Shown one piece after another: positions 8,863 to 18,468 of a DNA stretch of 34,465 nt. The stretch lies in assembly GCA_946885605.1 (NCBI GenBank), contig CAMPGR010000026.1:1-34465 (forward strand). Direction: 5' to 3'. A program made the translations under genes and the position numbers. The notes beneath the pieces are model-generated. The model saw nothing but the letters and a program-made list of their open reading frames with translations. It was not told the DNA's origin and ran no database searches. Position 1 is the first letter of the stretch. The number at the start of each line of letters is the position of its first letter. The DNA comes from an uncultured Pseudomonadota bacterium (GTDB lineage: Bacteria > Pseudomonadota > Gammaproteobacteria > Burkholderiales > SG8-41).

Positions 8863-9852
8863 ATGAAATCACCCATGCGCATCGCGGTCACGGGAGCCGC
8901 CGGCCAGATCGGCTACAGCCTGCTGTTCAGAATCGCGAGCGGCGAGATGCTCGGCAAGGATCAACCCGTCATTCTCCAGCTGCTCGAGATTCCCGAAGAG
9001 AAGGCGCAGAAGGCGCTCAAGGGCGTGATGATGGAGCTCGACGACTGCGCATTTCCGCTCCTCGCGGGGATGGTGCCCACCGCGGATCCGATGGTCGCGT
9101 TCAAGGATGCCGATGTCGCATTGCTCGTCGGCGCCCGCCCACGGGGCCCGGGCATGGAGCGCAAGGATCTGCTCGAAGCGAACGGGAAGATCTTCGCGCC
9201 GCAGGGCAAGGCGCTCTCCGAGGTTGCGAAGCGCGACGTGAAAGTCCTCGTGGTCGGCAACCCCGCGAACACCAATTGCCTCATCGCGATGAAGAACGCG
9301 CCGGGCCTCAAGCCCTCGAACTTTTCGGCGATGATGCGCCTCGATCACAACCGCGCGCTGACCCAGATCGCGCACAAGGTCGGCAAGCCGGTCTCCAGCG
9401 TGCGCAAGGTGACGGTCTGGGGCAACCATTCCGCCACGCAGTATCCCGATATCTTTCAGGCCGAGGTCGACGGAAAGAAAGTCTGGCCGATGATCAACGA
9501 CCAGGCCTGGCTCGAGAAGGAGTTCATACCGACGATCCAGAAGCGTGGTGCGGCGATCATCGCGGCGCGCGGGCTCTCTTCCGCGGCGAGCGCGGCGAAC
9601 GCGGCGATGGATCACATTCGTGACTGGGTGCACGGCACGCGCGAGGGCGATTGGGTCAGCATGGGGCTGCCGTCCGACGGAAGCTACGGCATCGAGGAAG
9701 GCGTGATCTACGGTTACCCGGCGGTGTGCAAAGGCGGCAAGTACGAGATCGTGAAGGGCATCGAACTGAGCGACTTCAGCCGCGCGCGGATGCAAGCGAC
9801 CCTCAAGGAACTGCTCGAGGAGCGCGACTCGATCCGGCATCTTCTGGGCTGA
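8863..9852 (+). CDS. mdh: Malate dehydrogenase (NAD-dependent)
   Basis: This cytoplasmic enzyme oxidises malate to oxaloacetate. The 329-residue length is typical of the betaproteobacterial MDH type, related to cytosolic MDH rather than the 312-residue enterobacterial form. Visible motifs are the Rossmann turn [13 protein letters not shown] (near residue 9), the mobile loop [13 protein letters not shown] with substrate-binding arginines, [15 protein letters not shown], and the catalytic H189 in [12 protein letters not shown]. The ATG at 8863 has an AGGAG site 9 bases upstream; ATG 8875 is a weaker alternative. The gene is divergent from the sdh operon and closes with its own terminator at 9965-9991. 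Confidence 0.97.
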   Translation: MKSPMRIAVTGAAGQIGYSLLFRIASGEMLGKDQPVILQLLEIPEEKAQKALKGVMMELDDCAFPLLAGMVPTADPMVAFKDADVALLVGARPRGPGMERKDLLEANGKIFAPQGKALSEVAKRDVKVLVVGNPANTNCLIAMKNAPGLKPSNFSAMMRLDHNRALTQIAHKVGKPVSSVRKVTVWGNHSATQYPDIFQAEVDGKKVWPMINDQAWLEKEFIPTIQKRGAAIIAARGLSSAASAANAAMDHIRDWVHGTREGDWVSMGLPSDGSYGIEEGVIYGYPAVCKGGKYEIVKGIELSDFSRARMQATLKELLEERDSIRHLLG

Positions 9853-9964
9853 TGTGGGCAACGCCATGCCAGTGCGGGTCGGCCTCCAGGGCGCAAACTC
9901 CGGGTTCCGGCTTTCGCCCGAATGACGATCGTCCCGCAGTCGCCAGCCCGAAAGGATAAGTGAG

Positions 9965-9991
9965 GCGGATACCCGGCCGGTATCCGCTTTT
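9965..9991 (+). terminator. Rho-independent terminator downstream of mdh
   Basis: A perfect 9-base stem (GCGGATACC / GGTATCCGC) with a 5-base loop CGGCC is followed by TTTT. It lies about 110 bases after the mdh stop and 36 bases before the prpC start. It should separate mdh from prpC transcription. Confidence 0.8.
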
Positions 9992-10026
9992 GCCGTACTC
10001 GGTAACGTCGCAACAAGGGGAGCGCC

Positions 10027-11205
10027 ATGAGCGGAGAAGGATCAGGCACCGGCTTCAAACCGAAGAAATCCGTCGCGCTGTCGGGCGTGGCGGCAGGCAC
10101 GACCGCGCTCTGCACCGTGGGGCGCAGCGGCAACGACCTGCACTATCGCGGTTACGACATCCGCGACATCGCCGACCAGTGCGAATTCGAGGAAATCGCT
10201 TACCTGCTGATACACGGCAAGCTGCCCAACACGGCGGAGCTGCAGAACTACAAGCTCAAGCTCAGGCAGCTCCGCGGCCTGCCCGCCGTCGTGCGGAGCG
10301 TCCTCGAGCACGTGCCGGCCGCGGCGCACCCGATGGACGTCATGCGCACCGGCTGCTCCGCCCTCGGCGCCGCGCTCCCCGAGAAGGAGGATCACAACCT
10401 CCCCGGCGCACGCGACATCGCGGACCGGCTGATCGCCTCCTTCGGCTCGATGCTGCTCTACTGGTACCACTACAGCCACGGCGGGCGGCGCATCGATGTC
10501 GAGACCGACGACGATTCGATCGGCGGGCATTTCCTGCATCTCCTCCATGGCCGGCCGGCGAAGCCGCTGTGGTTGAAGGCGATGCACACTTCGCTCATCC
10601 TCTACGCCGAGCATGAATTCAACGCTTCCACCTTTGCCGCGCGCGTCGTGGCGGGCACGGGGTCGGACATGCACTCGGCCATCACCGGCGCGATCGGTGC
10701 GCTGCGGGGCCCCAAGCACGGCGGCGCGAACGAGGTCGGCTTCGAGGTGATGAACCGTTACGAAACGCCCGACGAGGCGGAGAACGACATCGTCGCGCGC
10801 ATGCGGAACAAGGAAGTCGTAATCGGCTTCGGGCACCCCGTCTACACCATCGCCGACCCGCGCAACAAGATCATCAAGGAGCTCGCGCGCACGCTCTCCG
10901 GGGATGCCGGGGACATGAAGATGTTCGAGGTCGCGGAGCGCATCGAAGCGGTGATGATGCGGGAGAAGAAGATGTTCGCGAACCTCGACTGGTTCTCGGC
11001 GGTGTCGTACCACAGGATGGGCATCCCGACGCCGATGTTCACCCCGATCTTCGTCATCGCGCGCACGAGCGGCTGGGCGGCACACGTGATCGAGCAGCGC
11101 ATCGACAACAAGATCATCCGGCCCACGGCCGTCTACACCGGGCCGGAAGACCGCAAGTTCGTGCCGCTCGCGGAGCGCGGCCGCGCGCCGAAGAAGAGCA
11201 AATGA
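10027..11205 (+). CDS. prpC: 2-methylcitrate synthase / citrate synthase family
   Basis: PrpC condenses propionyl-CoA with oxaloacetate to 2-methylcitrate; these enzymes usually also accept acetyl-CoA. The protein has 392 residues, about 40 shorter than GltA, and lacks its N-terminal beta domain. The start [20 protein letters not shown] is characteristic of PrpC. The catalytic residues are H231 in [10 protein letters not shown]270 in [15 protein letters not shown] and D321 in [20 protein letters not shown]. The ATG at 10027 follows an AGGGGAGCG ribosome binding site. prpD follows after a 151-base repeat-bearing spacer. No prpB is seen in the window. Confidence 0.93.
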   Translation: MSGEGSGTGFKPKKSVALSGVAAGTTALCTVGRSGNDLHYRGYDIRDIADQCEFEEIAYLLIHGKLPNTAELQNYKLKLRQLRGLPAVVRSVLEHVPAAAHPMDVMRTGCSALGAALPEKEDHNLPGARDIADRLIASFGSMLLYWYHYSHGGRRIDVETDDDSIGGHFLHLLHGRPAKPLWLKAMHTSLILYAEHEFNASTFAARVVAGTGSDMHSAITGAIGALRGPKHGGANEVGFEVMNRYETPDEAENDIVARMRNKEVVIGFGHPVYTIADPRNKIIKELARTLSGDAGDMKMFEVAERIEAVMMREKKMFANLDWFSAVSYHRMGIPTPMFTPIFVIARTSGWAAHVIEQRIDNKIIRPTAVYTGPEDRKFVPLAERGRAPKKSK

Positions 11206-11334
11206 ATTGAACCGCCAAGGCCGCCAAGAGCGGCAAGAAGGCAAAAAGCAAAAGCATTCACGCAAAGGACGCGAAGGGATCGCAGGAAGACTGGTTTCGA
11301 ATCTCCTGTTTTCTTGGCGGTCTTGGCGATTCAG
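11206..11334. repeat. Long inverted repeat of the CCGCCAAGG type between prpC and prpD
   Basis: The arms 11206-11229 and 11312-11334 (TCTTGGCGGTCTTGGCGATT) pair along about 23 bases with few mismatches, so an RNA from this spacer could form a long hairpin. The loop contains CGCAAAGGACGCGAAGG (11261-11277), closely matching the element between gltA and sucA. Short degenerate CCAAGG/CGGCAAG units suggest a modular repeat family. The element starts immediately after the prpC stop and ends about 23 bases before the prpD start, leaving the AAAGGAACG ribosome binding site free. Confidence 0.85.
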
Positions 11335-11356
11335 TTTTTGAAAGGAACGAATAACA

Positions 11357-12799
11357 ATGTCGTCACACATCTCGAACATTCGCCCCAAGCCGGACAAGGT
11401 CCTCGTCGACATCGCCGATTACATCACGCGCTACACGATCAGGAGCAAGGAGGCCTACAACACCGCGCGGCTCTGCCTGATGGACACGCTGGGTTGCGGG
11501 TTCGAGGCTCTCTCCTACCCCGCGTGCACCAAGCTCCTGGGGCCTATCGTGCCCGGAACCGTAGTCCCAAACGGCGCGAGAGTGCCGGGAACCGCCTACC
11601 AGCTCGATCCGGTCACCGCAGCGTTCAATCTCGGCGCGATGATCCGATGGCTGGATTACAACGACACCTGGCTCGCGGCCGAATGGGGCCACCCCTCGGA
11701 CAATCTGGGCGGGATACTTGCCGCCGCCGATTGGGCCTCGCGCAACGCGGTCGCGGCGGGGAGAAAACCCCTCGTCATGCGCGACGTGCTGACCGGCATG
11801 ATCAAGGCGCACGAGATCCAGGGCGTGATCGCGCTGGAGAACAGCTTCAACCGTGTCGGCCTCGATCACGTAGTGCTGGTCAAGGTTGCGACCACCGCCG
11901 TAGTGACCCGGATGCTGGGCGGCACGCACGAAGAGATCGTGAACGCCGTTTCGAACGCCTGGATCGACGGCCAGTCGCTGCGCACCTATCGTCACGTGCC
12001 CAATACCGGCTCGCGCAAGTCGTGGGCCGCGGGGGATGCCACCAGCCGCGGCGTGCGCCTTGCACTGATGGCGCTCAAGGGCGAGATGGGCTACCCCTCG
12101 GCGCTCACCGCGAAGACCTGGGGCTTCTACGACGTGCTCTTCAAAGGGAAGCCGTTCAGCTTGAAGCGCGGCTACGGCTCCTATGTCATGGAGAACGTGC
12201 TTTTCAAGATTTCCTATCCCGCGGAGTTTCACGCGCAGACGGCGGTGGAGTGCGCGATCAAGCTCCACCCGCAGGTCAAGAACCGTCTCGACGACATCGA
12301 CCGCATCATCATCACGACCCACGAGTCGGCGATTCGCATCATCGACAAGCAGGGGCCGCTCCACAATCCGGCAGACCGGGACCACTGCATCCAGTACATG
12401 ACAGCAATCGGCCTCATGAAGGGCAGCCTCACCGCGGCGGATTACGAGGACGATGTCGCCTCCGACCCCCGCGTCGACAAGCTGCGGGCAAAGATGACCT
12501 GCGTCGAGGACAAGCGCTGGACGCTCGACTACCTGGACCCGAAAAAGCGCTCGATCGCCAACGCGGTTCAGGTTTTCTTCAAGGACGGCACCCACACCGA
12601 GAAGATGGCTGTCGAATATCCTCTCGGACATCGCCGGCGCCGCAAGGAAGGGATACCCCTGCTGGAGGCCAAATTCCGGACGAACCTCGCGCGACGCTTC
12701 CCGGAAAAGCAGCGTGAGGCCATACTGGAAGTCTGCGGCAACCAGGCGCGGCTCGAAGCCATGCCGGTGAGGGAGTTCGTCGATATGTTCGTGGTGTAG
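11357..12799 (+). CDS. prpD: 2-methylcitrate dehydratase, MmgE/PrpD family
   Basis: PrpD dehydrates 2-methylcitrate to 2-methyl-cis-aconitate without an iron-sulfur cluster. The 480-residue length equals that of typical PrpD. Recognisable segments are the N-terminal helical part ([29 protein letters not shown]), the active-site region [21 protein letters not shown] near residues 95-115, and the conserved [30 protein letters not shown]. An AAAGGA site precedes the ATG. It is downstream of prpC and upstream of a secreted thioredoxin-like gene. Its neighbour acnA could instead supply the later hydration step to methylisocitrate. Confidence 0.93.
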   Translation: MSSHISNIRPKPDKVLVDIADYITRYTIRSKEAYNTARLCLMDTLGCGFEALSYPACTKLLGPIVPGTVVPNGARVPGTAYQLDPVTAAFNLGAMIRWLDYNDTWLAAEWGHPSDNLGGILAAADWASRNAVAAGRKPLVMRDVLTGMIKAHEIQGVIALENSFNRVGLDHVVLVKVATTAVVTRMLGGTHEEIVNAVSNAWIDGQSLRTYRHVPNTGSRKSWAAGDATSRGVRLALMALKGEMGYPSALTAKTWGFYDVLFKGKPFSLKRGYGSYVMENVLFKISYPAEFHAQTAVECAIKLHPQVKNRLDDIDRIIITTHESAIRIIDKQGPLHNPADRDHCIQYMTAIGLMKGSLTAADYEDDVASDPRVDKLRAKMTCVEDKRWTLDYLDPKKRSIANAVQVFFKDGTHTEKMAVEYPLGHRRRRKEGIPLLEAKFRTNLARRFPEKQREAILEVCGNQARLEAMPVREFVDMFVV

Positions 12800-12805
12800 T
12801 TTGTT

Positions 12806-13354
12806 GTGGAACCCGTCCGTTTCCAGGGCGTCCGCCTGCTGCTCGTCCTCGCGGCTTTCCTCGCCGTTGCGTCCGCATCTGCGGCTGACGTGCGCGACGC
12901 CGATCGCTTCTTCAATCTCAACACCGGCGATCTGAAGGCCGAAGCGGGCGATGCGAAGCGGGCGGGCAAGAAGGCGATCCTCATCATGTTCGAGCAGGAC
13001 GGTTGCCCCGGCTGCCTCTACATGAAGACGAACGTGCTGAACCGCGCCGACGTGCAGAAGTTCTACCGCGAGCGCTTCGTCAATTTCCCGGCGGACATCT
13101 ACGGCGCGGTGCCGATCCGCGATTTCGCCGGCCGCGACCACACTGAAAAGAGCTACGCGCAGGCGCTGCGCGTGAACGCAACGCCCACCTTCGTGTTCTT
13201 CGATCCCGACGGTAACGAAGCGGCGCGCATCGTCGGCCCGGTCAAGGACGCCGCGGAATTCTTGCTGCTCGGGGAGTTCGTCGCGAGCGGCGCCTACCGT
13301 TCCACCCGGTTCACCGAATACAAACAGTCCAGACGCAAGGAAAGGGGAAGCTGA
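12806..13354 (+). CDS. Secreted thioredoxin-fold protein, SoxW-like, CPGC active site
   Basis: This is a 182-residue predicted periplasmic protein starting at a GTG six bases after the prpD stop. Residues 1-27 form a signal peptide ([19 protein letters not shown]). A thioredoxin-like domain follows with [12 protein letters not shown] (C67, C70) and the cis-proline loop [10 protein letters not shown] (P127). The layout resembles SoxW/thioredoxin_2 proteins, in which the active site is usually CPYC; here it is CPGC. A thiol-disulfide role in the periplasm is inferred, and the partner is unknown. Its position between prpD and acnA, with only 2 bases to the acnA start, suggests co-transcription with carbon-metabolism genes. 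The ribosome binding site is weak, so the exact start is less certain than the domain. Confidence 0.85.
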   Translation: MEPVRFQGVRLLLVLAAFLAVASASAADVRDADRFFNLNTGDLKAEAGDAKRAGKKAILIMFEQDGCPGCLYMKTNVLNRADVQKFYRERFVNFPADIYGAVPIRDFAGRDHTEKSYAQALRVNATPTFVFFDPDGNEAARIVGPVKDAAEFLLLGEFVASGAYRSTRFTEYKQSRRKERGS

Positions 13355-13356
13355 AG

Positions 13357-16047
13357 GTGTCCCACAATCTCTTCGATTCGTTCACGCCATTCACATTCGG
13401 CACGACCGGCCGCGGCAGATATTACGCGCTGTCCGCGCTCGAAGCCGCCGGGCTCGGCAGGATCTCGCGCATGCCCTATGCGCTGCGCGTGGTGCTCGAG
13501 TCGGTGCTCAGGAACTGCGACGGCAAGCGCGTCACCGAGGCGCACGTGCGCGACCTCGCGGGCTGGCAGCCGAACGCGCCGCGCACGGCCGAGATCCCGT
13601 TCGTGCTCGCCCGCATCCTGCTCCAGGACATGGCGGGATTTCCGGCGCTCAATGATTTCGCCGCGATGCGCGCCACCGCGCAGCGCCTGGGGTCGGACCC
13701 CAAGCGCATCGAGCCGCTCGTTCCGGTCGATCTCGTGGTGGATCACTCCGTCGAGGTCGACGTGCACGGCGCGCCGGATGCCGTCCAGCGCAACATGGAG
13801 ATCGAGTTTCAGCGTAACGGCGAGCGCTACGCCTTCCTCAAGTGGGGCAAGCAGGCCTTTTCCGGCATCCGCATCGTCCCGCCCGGCAACGGCATCGTGC
13901 ACCAGGTGAATCTCGAGTATCTCGCGCGCGGCGTGTGGGAGAAGGACGGCATCTACTATCCCGACACGCTCGTCGGCACCGATTCGCACACCACCATGGT
14001 GAACGGCATCGGCGTCGTCGGATGGGGCGTGGGCGGAATCGAGGCCGAAGCCGGGATGCTCGGCCAGCCGATCTACTTCCTCACCCCCGATGTCGTGGGT
14101 GTGCACATGACCGGGAAACTGCGCGAAGGCGTCACCGCGACCGATCTCGTGCTGACGGTCACCGAGATGCTGCGCAAGGCGCGCGTGGTGGGAAAATTCG
14201 TCGAATACTTCGGCGAAGGCGCGGCGACGCTGAGCGCCACAGACCGCGCGGTGGTGGCCAACATGTCGCCCGATTACGGCGCGACGATCGGCTACTTCGG
14301 CGTGGACGAGAAGACCATCGAATACTTCCGCATGACGGGTCGCGACCCCGCGCTCGTCGACGCGCTCGAAGGCTACTATCGCGCACAGGGGATGTTCGGC
14401 ATCCCGCGCAAGGGTGAGATCGACTACACGCAAGTGCTCGAGCTCGATCTCTCCGCCGTCGTGCCGAGCGTTTCCGGGCCCAAGCGGCCGCAGGATCGCA
14501 TCGACCTGCCCAAAATCAAGTCGCGCTTCACCGAGCTCTTTTCCAAGCCAGTCGCCGAGGGCGGCTACGGCAAGGCTGCCGACCAGCTCACCAAACGCTT
14601 CCCCGCGGCACACGCGGAGCGGGATGTCGGCCACGGCGATGTGCTGATCGCGGCGATTACTTCCTGCACCAACACATCGAATCCCAATGCGCTCCTCGCC
14701 GCGGGCCTCCTTGCCCGCAAGGCCGTGGAGAAAGGCCTGCGGCCGAACGCGCGCGTGAAAACCTCGCTCGCTCCGGGATCGAAGGTGGTCACAGCGTATC
14801 TGCGCGACGCGGGCCTGCTCCCCTACCTTGAGCAGCTCGGCTTCCACGTCGTCGCTTACGGTTGCACCACGTGCATGGGCAACGCCGGCCCGCTCGATGC
14901 CGCACTCGAGGAGGCCGTGGTAAAGAACGACGTCGTGGCGTGCGCAGTGCTCTCGGGCAATCGCAACTTCGAAGCCCGCGTGCATCAGAGCCTCAAGGCG
15001 AATTTCCTCATGAGCCCGCCGCTGGTCATCGCCTTCGCCCTTTCAGGGACCGTTCGGACCGACATGGCGGCAGAGCCGATCGGGACCGGAAAGGACGGCA
15101 AGCCGGTTTACCTGCGCGATATCTGGCCGAGCGATGCCGAAATCGCCGGCGCGCTGCGCTTTGCGAACAACGCGCAGAATTTCCGCCGCGAATACGGCAA
15201 CCTCTCCGGCGCGAAGCAGTTGTGGGACGCGATTCCCGAGAGCAAGGGCGCGGTATTCGAGTGGCACCCCAAGTCGACCTATATCCTCGAGCCGCCCTTC
15301 TTCGAAGGTTTCGGCATGCAGCCCGGCAAGGTCATGGAGATTCGCGGCGCCCGGGCGCTGGGCATCTACGGTGACTCGCTCACGACCGATCACATCAGCC
15401 CGGTCGCGCCGATCCGCCCGAACACGCCCGCCGGACAGTGGCTGACCGCGCATAGCGCCACCGAAATGAACACGTTCGGGGCGCGCCGCTGCAATCACGA
15501 AGTGATGGCGCGCGGCACGTTCGCCAACGTGCGGATCAAGAATCTGATGGTGCCGGGCAGCGAGGGCGGTGTCACGATCCATCATCCGAGCGGCGAGAAG
15601 CTCGGGATGCACGAGGCGGCGATGCGCTACAGCACGGAAGGCGTGCCGCTGCTCGTGTTTGCCGGAGAGGAATATGGAACCGGCTCGTCGCGCGACTGGG
15701 CGGCGAAGGGCCCGCAGATGCTCGGCATCCGGGCGGTCATTGCGCGCGGCTTCGAGCGCATCCACCGCAGCAACCTCATCGGCATGGGCATCCTGCCGTG
15801 CCAGTTCAAAGGCAGCGACAGCGTGGCATCACTGAAGATCGACGGCAGCGAGACGTTCGATCTCACCGGCATCGAAGGCGAGCTCCAGCCGATGCAGGAC
15901 GTGATGCTCGTCATCCATCGCAAGGACAGGAGCACCGAGCGCGTGACGCTCACGCTGCGCGTCGATACGGCGATCGAGGCGGAGTATCTGAAACACGGCG
16001 GGATATTGCACTACGTCCTTCGCGACATCGTCGCGAAGGCCGCCTAA
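13357..16047 (+). CDS. acnA: Aconitate hydratase A
   Basis: AcnA interconverts citrate and isocitrate with a [4Fe-4S] cluster in the cytoplasm. The 896-residue length and single-chain order of domains 1-3 then swivel domain 4 match the AcnA/IRP type. Cluster ligands are C437 in [17 protein letters not shown] and C503 and C506 in [13 protein letters not shown]. Other motifs include [20 protein letters not shown] and the swivel-domain [17 protein letters not shown]. The start is a GTG at 13357 preceded by AAGGAAAGGGGAAGC. The N terminus differs from AcnD, so AcnA is preferred, but activity on methyl-cis-aconitate is possible given the prpCD neighbours. Confidence 0.95.
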   Translation: MSHNLFDSFTPFTFGTTGRGRYYALSALEAAGLGRISRMPYALRVVLESVLRNCDGKRVTEAHVRDLAGWQPNAPRTAEIPFVLARILLQDMAGFPALNDFAAMRATAQRLGSDPKRIEPLVPVDLVVDHSVEVDVHGAPDAVQRNMEIEFQRNGERYAFLKWGKQAFSGIRIVPPGNGIVHQVNLEYLARGVWEKDGIYYPDTLVGTDSHTTMVNGIGVVGWGVGGIEAEAGMLGQPIYFLTPDVVGVHMTGKLREGVTATDLVLTVTEMLRKARVVGKFVEYFGEGAATLSATDRAVVANMSPDYGATIGYFGVDEKTIEYFRMTGRDPALVDALEGYYRAQGMFGIPRKGEIDYTQVLELDLSAVVPSVSGPKRPQDRIDLPKIKSRFTELFSKPVAEGGYGKAADQLTKRFPAAHAERDVGHGDVLIAAITSCTNTSNPNALLAAGLLARKAVEKGLRPNARVKTSLAPGSKVVTAYLRDAGLLPYLEQLGFHVVAYGCTTCMGNAGPLDAALEEAVVKNDVVACAVLSGNRNFEARVHQSLKANFLMSPPLVIAFALSGTVRTDMAAEPIGTGKDGKPVYLRDIWPSDAEIAGALRFANNAQNFRREYGNLSGAKQLWDAIPESKGAVFEWHPKSTYILEPPFFEGFGMQPGKVMEIRGARALGIYGDSLTTDHISPVAPIRPNTPAGQWLTAHSATEMNTFGARRCNHEVMARGTFANVRIKNLMVPGSEGGVTIHHPSGEKLGMHEAAMRYSTEGVPLLVFAGEEYGTGSSRDWAAKGPQMLGIRAVIARGFERIHRSNLIGMGILPCQFKGSDSVASLKIDGSETFDLTGIEGELQPMQDVMLVIHRKDRSTERVTLTLRVDTAIEAEYLKHGGILHYVLRDIVAKAA

Positions 16048-16048
16048 C

Positions 16049-16106
16049 CCCGCCGCCCTCGGCGGGCTGCCGGGAGGGTGCTTGCCTCCTCCGATGAGGG
16101 AGGAGG
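16049..16106. terminator. Two hairpins between convergent acnA and the small membrane protein gene
   Basis: Just after the acnA stop, CCCGCCG/CGGCGGG (16049-16055 and 16060-16066) forms a 7-base stem with a 4-base loop. CCTCCTCC/GGAGGAGG (16085-16092 and 16099-16106) forms an 8-base stem with a 6-base loop. Neither has a clear T-tract, so termination is inferred from the convergent context. Confidence 0.5.
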
Positions 16107-16130
16107 GCCCGCCATGCGTGCAGGATGGGG

Positions 16131-16340
16131 TTAAGGCCTTGTCTGTCCCTGCTTCTTCGAACGCTCTTTCCACCAGACGTAGCCGATGAAGCCGACGATC
16201 ATCCCGACGAAAATGATCGCGAAGAGGATCATGCCCCAGGGGCTCACGTCCACCGGTTGCGGCGGCGGCGCATCGACGTCCGCAGCAATCGCGAGCAACG
16301 GCATGAGGACAAACCAAATCCCGGAAATCAACCTTGCCAT
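16131..16340 (-). CDS. Small inner-membrane protein of unknown function (69 residues)
   Basis: I do not recognise a family. The start at 16340 is chosen for its GGGAG site 6 bases upstream; the longer frame from 16373 lacks one. Residues 1-20 (MARLISGIWFVLMPLLAIAA) look like a signal peptide, followed by a short Pro-rich segment (DVDAPPPQPVDVSPW). One strongly hydrophobic helix (GMILFAIIFVGMIVGFIGYVWW) and a basic, charged tail (KERSKKQGQTRP) end the protein. A mature bitopic protein with its C terminus in the cytoplasm is inferred. It lies 45 bases downstream of the flavin oxidoreductase gene on the same strand and converges on acnA. Confidence 0.7.
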   Translation of the reverse strand: MARLISGIWFVLMPLLAIAADVDAPPPQPVDVSPWGMILFAIIFVGMIVGFIGYVWWKERSKKQGQTRP

Positions 16341-16385
16341 GTAAATCTCCCGCAGAAAAAGGCGCTGCAGCATGGCAGCGCAAGC

Positions 16386-17477
16386 TTACTGCAGCCTTTC
16401 GGTGCGGTTGATTTCCGGCATGACTTTCTCGGCCATCAGTTCCATGGAACGGCGCGCAAGCGCGAGATCCGCCCAGTCGTGGCCGCAATAGAGCAGCGTG
16501 CCGAAATCGCCGACCGTCTCGCGAAAAGCCAGCAGCTGATCGACGACGCTTGCAACGCTTCCGCAGATCACCAGCCGGTCGAGCACGTATTCCAGCGTGA
16601 CGGCGGCATCGGCCATGGAAAAATCGTGCTTGAAGATGTCGACGCTCCCGTGCGCGCGGCGCTTCGTGAGAAGGTTCCAGTAATAGAAGCCATAAGGCCC
16701 GTCGACGCTCCTCGCATAGCGCCGCGCCGTCGCGTCATCGTCGGCCACGAAAATGCTCTTGCATACGCGCCAGTCGCTGCGCTGCGCGCGGTGCCCGCCG
16801 GCTGTGCAGCCGCGCTCGTACATCGGCCAGTGCGTTGCCGCCCACACCGGCTGCAGGAAGTTCGCCGAGATCGGCTTCCAGCCGCGTTGCGCCGCGGCCA
16901 TGAGCCCTTTCGAGTGCGGCACCACCGCCGTCACCACGATCGGCGGATGAGGCTTCTGATAGGGCTTCACCATCACGCCCTGCCCCGCCTCGCGGATCAG
17001 CGTCCGTTCTGTGGTGATATTCCAGAACCGCCCCTTGAGGTCGTACGGCGCATCGCCCTGCCACAGCGCGATGATGTGGTCGATCGCCTCGACGAACATC
17101 GCGTTGCGGTCCCGGTCGAGACTCCCGAGCGCCTCCCAGTCGGAGCGCAGCCCGCCCGGGCCGATTCCGAAGAGAAAGCGGCCTTCCAGCATGTGATCGA
17201 TCATCGCGACGTGCGCGGCGACCTGCGCCGGATGGTTGTTCGGAAGATTCACAGTTCCGCTGCCCAATCGAATCTGCTTCGTGTCGTGCGCCACGCTCGC
17301 GATAAAGCTCAGGCACGAAGGAATGGATTCGCACACGTCCGTGACGTGCTCGCCGATGAACGCTTCGCAGTATCCGAGACGGTCGGCGAGGAGCACCGCC
17401 TCGCGATCCTCCTTCAGCGTCTCGGTGTAGTTGCGCCCCGGCGGATGCATGGGCATGGTGAAGAAACCGAGCTTCAT
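16386..17477 (-). CDS. Luciferase-like (LLM class) flavin-dependent oxidoreductase
   Basis: This 363-residue protein has the bacterial luciferase/alkane-monooxygenase-like TIM-barrel pattern. It shows MKLGFFTMPMHPPGRNY at the N terminus, the GYCEAFIGEHVTDV strand-helix unit, IRLGSGTVNLPNNHPAQVAAHVAMIDHMLEGRF and GIGPGG. These proteins usually use reduced FMN to oxidise small substrates. The opening resembles limonene-monooxygenase-type members, but the substrate cannot be named from sequence. It is divergent from modA across 139 bases, and a 69-residue membrane protein follows it. No flavin reductase gene is adjacent. Confidence 0.88.
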   Translation of the reverse strand: MKLGFFTMPMHPPGRNYTETLKEDREAVLLADRLGYCEAFIGEHVTDVCESIPSCLSFIASVAHDTKQIRLGSGTVNLPNNHPAQVAAHVAMIDHMLEGRFLFGIGPGGLRSDWEALGSLDRDRNAMFVEAIDHIIALWQGDAPYDLKGRFWNITTERTLIREAGQGVMVKPYQKPHPPIVVTAVVPHSKGLMAAAQRGWKPISANFLQPVWAATHWPMYERGCTAGGHRAQRSDWRVCKSIFVADDDATARRYARSVDGPYGFYYWNLLTKRRAHGSVDIFKHDFSMADAAVTLEYVLDRLVICGSVASVVDQLLAFRETVGDFGTLLYCGHDWADLALARRSMELMAEKVMPEINRTERLQ

Positions 17478-17616
17478 GTTCGCAGCCTCTATTCCCGTGA
17501 CGGCATTATGGCATCAACATGCGATATCGAAGGACAATTCGGATGGAAACCGCCGCACGACGGAGCGCAAGCGCGGGAAAGCTAGTACAGTTCGGACAAG
17601 CCCGTGCCCAAACCAC

Positions 17617-18387
17617 ATGCGAAGACGACTCCTGCTCCACGCACTCGGCCTATGCCTTGCCGCGCCGCACGTCTCACTGCGCGCGCAGGAGCGCCCCGTC
17701 GTCGTTTACGCCGCGATCAGTCTCAAGGATGCGCTCGACGAGCTCGCGAAGCGCTTCGAAGCCGAGACGCGTGCCAAAGTGACTGTCTCGTACGCGGGGA
17801 GCCCCATGCTCGCGCGACAGATCGAGAAAGGCGCGCCCGCTGACCTCTTCATTTCCGCCGACACCGACTGGATGGACTATCTCGAGCGCCGGAAGATCAT
17901 ACGGCCCGGCTCGCGGATCGATCTGCTGTCGAACCGCCTCGCGCTCATCGCGCCCGTGGACAGCAAGACTGCGCTCGTCATCGAGCCTCATTTCAGGCTG
18001 GCTCAGGCGTTGGGCGATGGCCGGCTCGCAATGGCGGACTACGAGAGTGTTCCCGCCGGCAAATACGGCAAGCGCGCATTGGAGACGCTTGGGGTGTGGA
18101 AGGAAATCGGACCGAAAGTCGCGCGCGCCGAGAACGTCCGGGCCGCGCTCGCGCTGGTCGCCCGCGGGGAAGTGCCGCTCGGGATCGTCTATGCAACCGA
18201 CGCCGTCGCGGAAAAAAAGGTGCGGGTCGTGGGCGAGTTTCCCGCGAAGCTCCACCCGCCTATCGTGTACCCGGCGGCGGTGCTCGCGGAGAGCCGCACG
18301 AAAATGGCTGAACGTCTGCTCGCATTTCTGCAATCCGAGCCCGCACGCGCGGTCTGGCAGCGCCACGGATTCTCGGTTGGGAAATGA
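17617..18387 (+). CDS. modA: Molybdate ABC transporter substrate-binding protein
   Basis: ModA binds molybdate or tungstate in the periplasm and delivers it to ModB. The 256-residue protein has a signal peptide (MRRRLLLHALGLCLAAPHVSLRAQ). The ModA core VVVYAAISLKDALDELAKRFE, SYAGSPMLARQIEKGAPADLFISAD and MADYESVPAGKYGKRALE includes the oxyanion-contact segments. The frame is open to 17431, but the ATG at 17617 gives the proper signal peptide. Its ribosome binding site is weak. modB follows after 81 bases containing a REP-like palindrome. No ModE-type palindrome was found upstream. Confidence 0.93.
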   Translation: MRRRLLLHALGLCLAAPHVSLRAQERPVVVYAAISLKDALDELAKRFEAETRAKVTVSYAGSPMLARQIEKGAPADLFISADTDWMDYLERRKIIRPGSRIDLLSNRLALIAPVDSKTALVIEPHFRLAQALGDGRLAMADYESVPAGKYGKRALETLGVWKEIGPKVARAENVRAALALVARGEVPLGIVYATDAVAEKKVRVVGEFPAKLHPPIVYPAAVLAESRTKMAERLLAFLQSEPARAVWQRHGFSVGK

Positions 18388-18406
18388 GCGCGCAGATGAG
18401 CGGACC

Positions 18407-18448
18407 GGGGTCACACCCTGATCCTGCGGTCCTGGGGTCTGACCCCAG
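18407..18448. repeat. REP-like palindrome pair between modA and modB
   Basis: CTGGGGTCTGACCCCAG (18432-18448) is a 17-base palindrome with a single central mismatch base. A degenerate partner GGGGTCACACCCT lies at 18407-18419. GGGGTC-N-GACCCC palindromes are commonly seen as dispersed REP-type repeats near REP-associated tyrosine transposases in proteobacteria; no such transposase is in this window. The element sits inside the modABC operon, just before the modB ribosome binding site. Confidence 0.75.
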
Positions 18449-18468
18449 CTCCTTACGGGAGATAAGGT

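Noticed and set aside
11363..13141. 592-codon minus-strand frame opposite prpD and the thioredoxin-like gene
   Set aside because: Shadow of two genes with recognisable products; it spans their boundary without any domain sense.
13294..14985. 563-codon minus-strand frame opposite acnA
   Set aside because: Antisense to an aconitase with all cluster ligands; no recognisable protein content.
17431..17616. N-terminal extension of modA to 17431
   Set aside because: The extension overlaps the flavin oxidoreductase gene and would bury the signal peptide at residue 63.
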